Shown here piece by piece: positions 11,141 to 20,901 of a stretch of 64,000 nt of DNA. The first letter of the stretch is position 1. Every line of letters starts with the position of its first letter. The notes beneath the pieces were generated by a model that did not search any database, was not told the origin of the DNA, and worked only from the letters and a program-made list of their open reading frames with translations. The DNA is from Wyeomyia smithii (Eukaryota; Arthropoda; Insecta; Diptera; Culicidae): contig NC_073696.1 of the NCBI RefSeq assembly GCF_029784165.1, positions 181,715,825-181,779,824 of the forward strand, in the 5' to 3' direction. The position numbers and the translations under genes are program-made.

Positions 11141-11660
11141 ACACATGATTCAAAAAACGTTCATATAATCGAGCAATTCTCGCTGAAACCAATTTAATAT
11201 AAGTAAATTTAATATAAATCTAAATAGTTGCTAGAAATAGAGAAAAATTGATAATGCCAGTTTTGTTTGATCGAATTGGATGAACCCTCGGTCGCCAAGG
11301 GGTGAAATATTTTCTAAAAAAGTTGAAATTCTAGCATTTCTTGGTGTTTTATTTGAGCTATATCTCTGAAATTCGTTTTGGAACCTACTACAAGTAGCAC
11401 TTTTTTGTAAAGAGGAATGATAGAGCTTTCATTTGAAGTGATCATAATTTTGGCCGCCATCTTGAATTCGGCCGCCGTCTTGGATTTTATCAGGAACATG
11501 CAATTTTGACCCTGTTCGCAACTACCGATTTTCAATCTGAGACAAGCATTGGAAAGCTGAGAAAAAATTCTTAAAGATGCAATTGAAAAATTGAGTGAGC
11601 ATCAGTGTTAACCCACCAATTGAACCAATTTTCCGAACGAATTTTATTTAGAAAGCATTC
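11141..11660. repeat. Extra segment present only in family A copy 1
   Basis: Copy 2 of family A runs straight from the CAATTGACAACTTT block into TTCTGAACTATA-like sequence, while copy 1 has about 500 bp more here, beyond the R1 duplication. It contains a doubled GGCCGCC(A/G)TCTTG motif near 11453-11485. No coding capacity was seen. It is either an older insertion in copy 1 or a deletion in copy 2. Confidence 0.4.
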
Positions 11661-12389
11661 AGTGTATTCCTGTACATTTCTGAACTATAATTTCTTGAGA
11701 TTTGTAGAAGTTTGCTGCAATCCGTGATAAATATACGATGCTGATTCATAATTCTAGGTGCTGCGATTTCTAAAAACTAAACCATTGTGGTATTCAAACT
11801 TGGATTATAGTGAATTAAAAACAAATAGAACTGCATAGAATAAACATACATATTCGCAGTTCTAGTATGAAATCGAGAAAATCTATATCCATTACCGTTT
11901 CCGCCAAATTGATTATTTCAAAAATTTTCAAGTTTCTTCTAGCCAGCATTAATAAAGTTGGTTTGTGATCGAAAAATTAACACTCATATACATACTCTAG
12001 TGATAAAATTCAGAATATTTGTAGAAAAACACATCAGAATTTTGGTCTATCTATTCCTTCTTTCGTGTTTTGTTCAACCTTTGGAATACTATCTATTAAA
12101 TTCATTTAATTTATAATTGAAATCGGACTTCTTAAGTCGATATACGTTTTGGGTTTACTGGCATAATAAGCCTATAGTAAAAGTTGGTATAACAAAGGTT
12201 TCTGCACCACTAGGTGGATTAATTTAGGTTTTTTTTATTAACTTTAGCTATAAATGTATTAGTTACAGTTGTCCTTGAAGAACCAAAAAAATTCACTAAG
12301 TGTTTCAAACAATTGAGTGAGTGAGTACTCATATGAGGTAGTTTTTGGTCAATTCTGGCTATTTTCCGGAAATCGGAAGTCACCAACTC

Positions 12390-12631
12390 AAAACCATGTT
12401 TTCTGAGCAAAACGTGATTTTTAAAAAATGTTTATCGTTTTCCTTCGATTTTTAAATGAAGAATAAAAAACTGCTCGAAATGCCTGAAATGACAGTTCTC
12501 CCATATACCGTACATGGTCGAAATGTCATTTAAGACCTTTCGAGTAGTTTTTTTTATTCTTCATTTAAAAATCGAAAGAAAACAATAAACATTTTTTTTA
12601 AATCACGTTTTGCTCAGAAAACATGGTTTTT
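12390..12631. repeat. Foldback with ~105-nt arms
   Basis: The left arm (about 12390-12494) and right arm (about 12524-12631) are near-perfect reverse complements with a ~29-nt loop. The arms contain CCATGTTTTCTGAGCAAAAC and its complement, with a few mismatches and small indels. It lies in the non-coding stretch after family A copy 1. It is most likely a MITE, but any transcript would form a long hairpin. Confidence 0.75.
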
Positions 12632-14206
12632 TCAAATGATATATGAAAACTGGTATAGTTTTAGGACCCAATTCAGGTCACATAACCTTCAAATCTACTT
12701 CTGGTTAGTTAAGAATGTTGTTGTAATGGTGAAAACAAATAACAATATGATTTGATTTTCTATATTGACTGTAAAAATTAAAAACTTAACAATTATTGTT
12801 TTTTTATTCGGGTAAATAAATTTCTCAATTGTACGATGACATCAGCGAAGGGATTTTGACAGTTCAGGGAGCTTGCTTTTCGGGCTTAGTTTTTTTTTTC
12901 GATCAAGTCAAAACGAGATTTTTTTGTTCATCTATAAGTCAAAACGAGATTTTGTTTTTTAATATTTTTTGGGAATGAGCTACGGCAAAACATGTGCTCA
13001 TTTTTGATGTTTTTCTGGCGCTTTCTAAAGAATATTTTATAATCTAAGTAAAAAACCCGATTTTCCGTTTCAAATTCTTTTGGTACATTCAATAAATTAC
13101 GTTTTCAGACCCCGGCCCGGACGCAAAACGGACTCGTTTTGATATCGACCGGACCGAAACCCGGATTTTCAAACATGTTTGAACACGTTGCCTTATACAT
13201 TATGAAAACCATAACAAAAATATTCTGTTCTCTGGAAATTTTCTGTAGAACAGCTCAATCCAAAAATTTTTTGTTGTTGAAATGTTAGGCGAAACTTTGG
13301 TCTGAAAATGATATTCACATGTGGCAAGTTTATACTTTAATACTCTTTTGCTTTGTTTAAAGATCTCGAAATTCACATTGTTTGCGTTTCGAGTTATTTT
13401 ACGAAGCCGAAATTAAGCCATTATTTTTCGATATCTAAAATTTTGATGTCGTGCAGGCTAGTAGTAGTTTACAAACTTAATGATAGTTGTGTTTTAGAAT
13501 CTCTCAGTAAAAACAATGTTGAGATTATATTTATTACTACATTGTTCTGGAAGTAGTGAAAAGTTTTTTTAGTTACGTTCGAAATATTATATTATCATAA
13601 TACTATCAATTTTAAATCATAATTGGACATCCGACGTCGCAAGTTGCAAATCTAAGCACATGCTATATACAAAACATAGTTTATGTACAACCTCTGACTA
13701 CTCATCAGTAGAAGAAATGTTTGTTGTACATACTTACGACGACGCTTTCTTTATATCACTATGTTCTGCTAATTTACGCTGACGCACATTACGGATGATT
13801 AAACAATCTGACGAAAGTCCAACGTGGAAGTCAAATGCAATTTTACTTTGTTCTAAATCATTTCCTGGAATTTGCAATTTGCAACCATTTCTTATCAACT
13901 GGGTTATAAAATAGGTTTGGAGTATTATCATCTTGGTTAAAGCCTGTTTTCTAGACTGACGGAAATGTTTTGTCACATGTGTACATCTTTTTGCAGCTAG
14001 AGTATGTATTAGGCGTTAAACGTTGAGCGTTAAACTATATTAAAAATTCAAAATAAAAAAACCGTTGTTAAAAATTGTTATTTTATAAATTTTTTTCTTT
14101 CAGAAACTCTTTCAAAAACCATATCAAATATATATATTTTAGAGAAAAACTTTTATACAACGTAAGACGAAGCAAAAGTGACGTTATACAATCAGCAACC
14201 ATCAAA
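12632..14206. other. Upstream region of the acyl-CoA synthetase gene
   Basis: No other gene was seen. A CCGGCCCGGACGC / CGACCGGACCG block near 13110-13165 resembles MITE remnants. A strong acceptor-like tract (TTTTTTTCTTTCAG, ending 14103) lies about 100 nt before the start codon, so a 5' untranslated exon further upstream is possible. No clear TATA or initiator was identified. Confidence 0.4.
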
Positions 14207-17200
14207 ATGATTCGCGGAATTTCAGCCCGTATCTCCCAACTGAACAATGCCACCAATGCAGTGAAGAAATCGTGGAGAAAGCAAACTGTTCAATTTATTA
14301 GTACAAAAAGTCAGTTCAAATATTTAGAGGAATGCGTTTACCCCCCGGAAAATGGTTTCGAACAAAATTCACTCTACGGAAGATCCCTGCCAATTCCGCA
14401 CACAACTGTGGACCAGTACGTTTGGGAGCACTTTGGACTGTGGGCGAACAAGACAGCAGTGGTGAGTGTTTACTAGCAGTGTCATTATTTTTCTCAGTCA
14501 TATTATTTGCGTGTTTTGGTCCGTTCAACATCAGTGAATCTTGCTGACCAGAAACATTTTTTGCTCAGATAAACCCCTTATCTCGACGGGTATTTACAGA
14601 TGTGTAAACGATGTTATCTGATAAATAGGCATCCCGGTTGTTGTACAATCAATCAGCCAAGCGTGGCGACTTAATGTGCATTCGCTATTCTAATCTTCTG
14701 ATTTCCAACAGAATTTACGGAACAATGCAGAATCCAAAACAACAAATCATATCAATTATATTATCATTACTAGTTTCGCTAGAAATTTCAAAAGTTTGGC
14801 TTTCGTATGTGTAGAAAAGTTATTGGTATCGAATACAATCAAAAGAATGAATACAACCATCACTCGCTTCATTTACAATTAATAATCATCACACTAAAAT
14901 ATTCATGTTCACAGTCCAGAGAGAATGTAAATAATTCATTCTTGACAATATTGTTTTCAATTCCAACAGGTGTGCGGTGTAACAGGCCGCAGCTACACGT
15001 ACGGGAAATTGCGAGACCATTGTGCCGCACTGGCAATTCGTTTGCAGCAGAAATGCGGACTCGGATATGGTGACACCCTGGCAATATGTCTTCCTAACGT
15101 CCCGGAGTTTCCGGCGATAACACTCGGTGCCATAGAAGCCGGCTTGATAGTGACTACAATCAATCCAATCTACACGGCTGGTGAGTCAATTGGATTATTC
15201 GGCATAGTATTTTTTTGTATTTTCTTTGCATATCACAAAAGACAAACACTCCTCAAAACGACCTGACGGCATTTCGCCGACGATTATTGATGGTTGTTCA
15301 AAGGTCCTAAAAACAAAAAAAGTGCTTATTCATATGTTTGGAAGTGTGCTAGATTCGGCGAACGATAAGATAACATAAAAAGGAAATACGGCGTCTTGAT
15401 TGTATATGACAGATGCAGAGTACTAGAGAAGCTATCAGCTTCGTTTAATGCAAGTCACAATTCACAATCAATGTTTCAATATTGTGTAGTACAATTGAAA
15501 GATAAAGGAAACCCCATGTTCCTATTATCTGCCAGTCGAGATATTGTTCAATTGACATGGGACTACTGCTATCGAAAATAATTGGCGGGGTTTAATTAAC
15601 CTTTGAGTTTTGGTGACAATCTTATCCCTGGAATATAATTGAGCAGGGCCGGATTTAGACGGTGGCGGGCCCGGGGCAAATTTGTTTGTGAGGCCCTCTT
15701 TTCTTAAATTTTCTTAAAACATTTAGAGGTACCGTTCTGGAAGGTAACGAGCCAAAAAAAAAGGTCGCCCCAGGTCTATGGGGCCCCTTGAATCGGGATG
15801 CCCAGGGCATTTGCCCCCTTTGCCCCCCCCCCTCAAATCCGGGCCTGTAATTGAGACATATGCCGGTAATCTTTAATCTTTGATAAAGGCGTGGAGTATG
15901 CGGAAATTTAAAACTTGCAAACCAAGCTATTTTCTAATCTTTATGAGCAAACTCGTAATGGTGGGGATTAAACAGCAATTACAGGATCTGGTTGAAAATT
16001 GAAGAAAGCATTCTTCTAATCAACCCGGATGAAAGATTAAATGAAAAACCGATTACGTGAGAATCTAACGAGATCTAATTTTACCGAATAATTAGCATTT
16101 ACCCAAAAACATCATATCAAGAAGACTGGGAACTCTGTCTAAAATTGAGCGACAGTTTTGGCAGCGCAGTCTTTTGAGTAAAAGTGGAACTGACACATGC
16201 TAGTGTGTGTGTGCTGGCGATGCGAATGCAAGCCGAACGCACAGGCTGGACCACCACATACACACACTCTGTTTTCGCAGCGATGTAATTAACAACACTT
16301 TTATAGCAAACTTCCACCTTTAATAGATGAACGCTTGCCATTTATATGGGATCGATTCAGAGATGCCCGTCTTCTTGATATGATGTTTTTGATTTAACAC
16401 TTTTTCACATTCCAATTCTGAGTAATCAAGTTTCGTCTAGTTTAGACCAAAAGTGGAGCGTGAAAGGTTAAAATAAATGAAAGAAGCTTTCCGCAATTAG
16501 TAAATAACTAACTAGTTTAAGTAATGATGACTTCTCTGCCCTTGAAATATATAAAGAAGTCGATTTTATGCGATGCTGTAATACTGGAAATTTTTTCAGA
16601 ACATAAATTAGAATATAATGCAATTTACTGAGATACTACTATGCTACAAACATGAAAACACTGGTTATCTGGGTGTTCATAAATGAAAACTCTTCTTGTG
16701 AATAATCGTAAGTCGTTTCATTCTGCACAACTGCCCAAATCTTGCTATTGAAAGACTGAAGTCTGTCCATGTTCTTCACGTGTAACCGAAAACAAATCTG
16801 TATTTTCTTGTCGGAACTAATAATAAAATAGCATTCATTGTTGCCTTGTTTACTGACCTTCACGCGGGGGATACGGTTCAAATTTGTATGGGCCCGCGTA
16901 GAAAAAAAATTTTTTTTGGTTGCTAATATAACGAAGAAAACTGTTCTAAAATGTTTGAACCTTGTTTGAATAGGATAGTGGTCAATCCAGAGACCGAAAT
17001 GGAAGATTTTAAATTTTTAGTATTACACTAAAAAATTGTTTTTTTTGGAAAATTTTGAAAAACCTTGTGAATTTTTTTGAAAACTGATCACTTGTGGCCT
17101 AAAACGAAAAACGTGATTGAAATAAGGTCGATATCTGGTACCGTTTTTGAGTAATGGAGGAATGCAACCCGCGTAAAAAAGACCTTACACACTTAGATAT

Positions 17201-20153
17201 TGTCACCGAGTACGGTAAAATAAATTACCGAGATTTCAACAGCTGAGATCTCGGTAATACATCAAAATACCAAAATACCAGAACAATTGACAACCAGAGT
17301 AGGCAGTGTGACTTTGCCCTCGTATCCAAGTGAGTTTTAAAACTTGCTTGCACATTTATTTTCGGTTTGCACGTAAACCCTACTAACAGTGCATTACACT
17401 TGAGTTGGATTTGAGTTTTAATCCTGCATAACAACAATTGCATAAAAATCGAAATGCGATGAAATTCGCGCCGCGTCTGCTGCAACAGTTTATTGCATTG
17501 TCCTTTAAAAGCATAAATACGCTCTAAAAACAACACTCATCGCGTTACATCATCGCCTGCATCGCTGGATACATCGTGCACTGCACGCATTGCACGCATT
17601 TAAACTCAATCGATCAGAGTGTGCTGTGCAAAATAACTCAAACTATCGAGAGGAAGCAGATTCAAGTTGGATTCAAATCTGGAAAAGTGTTACTCAGTTC
17701 AACTTTGCACGAGTTCATGCCATCACTGTTGACAACTTGTCAAACTTCAACGAGATTCTCGGTAATATTTTACCGGGATACTCATAAAATAGTGCCTAAG
17801 CTCGTTTCAATTTACTGAACACTCGGAAATTTCAACTGTCAAATTATTACGAAAACTTCGGTAAAATTAACTGAAGTCCGTATTTTGCGATCTTTCAGAT
17901 AAATCCAGAAAATGATTAAAACGATTGATTATCCGTATCGTCTTCCGGAATCTTGGTAAGAGTTTTTTTTTGTTTTGAGATCTCGGTTTTGAGATTTCGG
18001 TTAAATGATGTCAGGGTTCCGAGATTTGGTATTTTAGTTTACTGAACTCGGAAGTTTGCTGTTTTACAGTTTTTTTTCAGTAAAATTTACGGTATTCCGA
18101 TAAACACAAGCAGTTTCCAATTTCTCAGTATTTTTTTACGGAACAACGCTAAAAAAATGTTTTCAAGTAGAATAAGGATAAGGAATTTCAATGATGGAAA
18201 CGAAAACTTTGATTGTCTAGCTGTCTTACGAATATAAGAAATACCGTTAATCACAAAAAAAAATTGTGAACAAAGATCAATCAAAACAAATCGCCCTATA
18301 TTGCAGCCATTCAGGAGCTACATCGGGTGCTGAAAAAAACGCCTGCAAAACAGAAGGAAACTGCTTAAAACAGTTTCGGGGTGATTGGAATAGTGTCCCT
18401 CGATTGGTAACTTTAACTGATTATTGTTAAAGTTTGCTAACCTTAGTTTTAAAATCTGAAAACAAGTTCTGACAGAGAAAAAGAGAGGGAACAAATTGAT
18501 ATACTTTCGTTTGAATTTCACCCAACACATTTCGAGTATTTCGTCTCAATACACAGGCGGTTCCCAAAGCTGCTTAGAATATGTTCGGTATTTTACTTTA
18601 CCGAGAAAATATTATGCAGTTAATTTTTTGCGTCAATAATTGCTTGCACTAACAATAGAATTAACTTGTATGATAGAATTAAACAGCAACCCCTTTTAAT
18701 TACAGAGGAAATCAGCAAGCAACTAATGGACAGCAATACAAAAATTCTTTTCGGATGTGCATCAAACTTTACAGTATTAAAAGAAGCGACAAAATTAGCG
18801 CAATGCAATATCCCAATAGTTTGCGTTCGTACAAGTAACGATGACATACTGCCGGAAGGTGCTATCGATTTCGCTGAGCTTTCGAATCCTTCTGGTAATG
18901 CAGCACAATTAAATCAAGATAAACTCCTGCTTCCAATATTAACTGTCGTTGATTCAATTTACTTTCAGGGGTGCACTTTAGCAGCTTACAGCATCATCCT
19001 CGTGACCCGGAAGATATTGTTTTTCTCCCATACTCCTCGGGTACGACTGGCCTACCGAAGGGTGTAGAACTGACGCACACAAACATAGTTTCTAACAGCG
19101 AAATGTTGAAGGTTAAAGCGGGAAAATCCATCTTGATATATCCCACTACCGACTCTTTCCAGGATGTTCTACCATGTGTTTTACCGTTTTTCCATATCTA
19201 CGGTTTAACGGTAACCTTGTTATCGAAGTTACAACAAGGGTGTAAACTGGTCTCACTTCCGTCATTTCGACCGGACACTTTCATTGATTCAATACACAAG
19301 CATAGAGGGACGGTGCTTCACGTCGTTCCTCCGATTGGTAAGCCAACAATCAATTTAAAAATGAAGAAATAAACAAAATGTATGTTCTATTGCAGTAATG
19401 TTTATGAGCCAGAACGATCTTGTGACAAAGGAGCATTTACAATCATTAAGAAATGTTTTCTCCGGTGCTGCACCCATGGGCGCACTAGATGCGCAAAGAC
19501 TTATTGACAAAGTTTCTGACCTCGTATTTGCACAAGGCTACGGACTAACAGAAACATCTCCCGTAGTCTTAATAGGAGCTCTGGGTAGCGACAACTACTC
19601 GTCTGTTGGATCACCACCACCTAGAACTCAGGCGAAAATTGTTGCCTTGAATGACCCCAACAACATCGCACTAGGACCCAACCAAAATGGAGAGCTTTTG
19701 GTACGAGGGCCGCAAATTATGAGGGGGTATCATAATAACAAGCAAGCCACTGACGACATTCTCGCTGACGGTGGTTGGCTACGTACGGGTGACATCGCGC
19801 ATTACGACGATCAATTACAATTCTACATCACAGATCGATTAAAGGAGCTAATCAAGGTGAAGGGCTTCCAAGTAGCCCCAGCAGAATTAGAGGAAATTCT
19901 TCGAGATCACCCGGAAGTGTCAGACGCTGCTGTTGTGGGTCAACCACACCCAATTTCGGGTGAGGTACCACGTGCTTTCATCGTGAAAAAGAAAAACACA
20001 AGCGTGTCCGAGAATGATCTGAAGCAATTTGTCGCCGAGAAAGTGGCAGTCTACAAGAAACTTGAAGGGGGTGTGACTTTTGTAGAGAGTATTCCCAAAA
20101 ACGCCTCCGGTAAAATATTACGACGTAAGCTCAAAGATGAATATTGCACTTGA
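14207..20153 (+). CDS. 4-coumarate:CoA ligase/luciferase-like acyl-CoA synthetase, 5 exons, 593 aa
   Basis: Exons: 14207-14461, 14970-15180, 18706-18894, 18969-19337, 19396-20153 (1782 nt, frame kept, all GT-AG). The ATG has good context (atcaaaATGA). The family activates a carboxylic acid with ATP to an acyl-AMP, then transfers it to CoA. All core motifs are present: YSSGTTGLPKG (240-250, phosphate loop), QGYGLTETSP (388-397), GWLRTGD (468-474), DRLKELIKVKGFQ (488-500, hinge) and PKNASGK with Lys581. The N-terminus (first ~32 residues) is basic with no acidic residue, suggesting a mitochondrial presequence. The C-terminus DEYCT is not a PTS1 peroxisomal signal. The substrate (fatty acid or aromatic acid) cannot be read. 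Intron 2 is 3.5 kb and full of MITEs. Converges with the ABC transporter gene. Confidence 0.93.
15644..15847. mobile_element. hAT-type MITE in intron 2, perfect 8-bp duplication
   Basis: Termini CAGGGCCGGATTTA and (reverse complement) CAGGCCCGGATTTG; flanks TAATTGAG at 15636-15643 and 15848-15855, an exact 8-bp duplication. Subterminal GGGCCCGGGGC and C-rich blocks are shared in style with the larger hAT element at 41643-44211, which has CAGAGCCGGATTTA ends. It is 204 bp, with no coding capacity. Confidence 0.88.
16105..16390. mobile_element. MITE in intron 2 with 22-bp perfect inverted repeats
   Basis: Arms 16105-16126 and 16369-16390 are exact reverse complements (AAAAACATCATATCAAGAAG and two more bases). 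The inner 242 bp is non-coding and includes GT-rich sequence. Since the arms read to the very edge of similarity, the target-site duplication may be hidden within them, so the superfamily is not assigned. Confidence 0.7.
17195..18620. repeat. TTACCGAG-rich repeat region in intron 2
   Basis: The motif TTACCGAG and its complement CTCGGTAA recur many times, at both ends (near 17201-17255 and 18575-18605) and inside (17755-18075). CTTAGA(A)TAT-type ends look repeated at the two limits. This suggests one or more overlapping MITEs. No coding sequence; limits approximate. Confidence 0.45.
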
Positions 20154-20267
20154 GTTATGAATGTGGAAATAAGTTGCTGTAGTGTTAAGACAGTTTGATA
20201 TATATCATTCCTTCAGTAACACTCTCAGTCTTGCGCTTGAGATAGTTTAAATAATTCGGATATAAGC

Positions 20268-20477
20268 ATGAGAAGACAGTCGTGGTTTTTCGCTGCATTC
20301 ACTCTAAGCCCAATATATTTGTATTACCTTAGATCTCGAAGCCAAGTAATGAACCACAGGGCAGTTGATCTGATTTTACGAATTTGTACTGTAAGTCATT
20401 TGTTTGCTGGGTTGCTTGAGTGGTAAGAATCCCTTTTGTTATCTACTATTTAGTACAATAAAGTATGTCCAATTTAA
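20268..20477 (+). CDS. Possible small ORF between convergent genes (52 aa, or 48 aa if spliced)
   Basis: An ATG at 20268 opens MRRQSWFFAAFTLSPIYLYY, then a basic segment: a hydrophobic stretch of ~15 residues after two Arg, as in a signal anchor. Unspliced, it ends at 20424-20426. There is also a consensus donor GTAAGT at 20391 and an acceptor (CTACTATTTAG) ending at 20453, giving a 63-nt intron of the size seen in the neighbouring genes and a 48-residue product ending at 20477. It starts 114 bp after the acyl-CoA synthetase stop and may simply be its 3' untranslated region. No family recognised. Confidence 0.25.
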
Positions 20478-20901
20478 AGTCTGATACTTTGTGTAAAAAT
20501 CCCTGTACGAGATAATAAAAATAAAAAGTAATAAAAAGTAATGACCAAAACTATTAAAAACATTATTCTTCCACTAATTTGAAAGAACCAATGATCTGTT
20601 TTCGTGTAGAGAGGTGCGGCAATTCGATTTATTTTTAGTGTTATCTAACACTATGAAAGATTCGCAATAAATGCTCTAAGATACAACGATTGGCTCGGGG
20701 GACCGTTCAGCGACTAGCACCATTGAAACTGAAATGAACGCACTTTTCGGCACACAATAAACTTCATAAGGTCAACAAATATATAATTTTATTTTTTCGT
20801 GAAGAGAACGAAATAAAAGCATAATCACCACCCTTAACGCTCTTGGAACTTTAATCAAAAATAAATAACTTTCCTATTTGGATATGAAACAGTTTTCTTT
20901 C
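20478..20901. terminator. 3' ends of two convergent genes
   Basis: The plus-strand gene has poly(A)-signal candidates at about 20457-20462 (AATAAA) and around 20514. For the minus-strand ABC gene, AATAAA lies at 20788-20793 (TTTATT on the plus strand), about 110 nt after its stop. So the transcripts need not overlap, or do so only slightly. No other feature was seen. Confidence 0.5.

Larger units (their letters stand above)
7592..12236. repeat. Dispersed repeat family A, copy 1 (host of an R1-type LINE)
   Basis: It matches 60768-63604 over several blocks: the left end ACCTTTGTTATACTAAACAA, a GT-rich tract with GTATGTATGT units, the block near 8590-8910, and the right end GTATAACAAAGGT followed by CTGCACCACTAGGTGG. 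The termini ACCTTTGTTATAC and GTATAACAAAGGT are inverted repeats. Without the LINE this copy is about 2.4 kb. No coding sequence was seen in the repeat itself, so it is probably a non-autonomous element or a larger mosaic. The right-hand flank CTGCACCACTAGGTGG is also shared, so the true end may lie beyond the inverted repeat. Confidence 0.7.
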
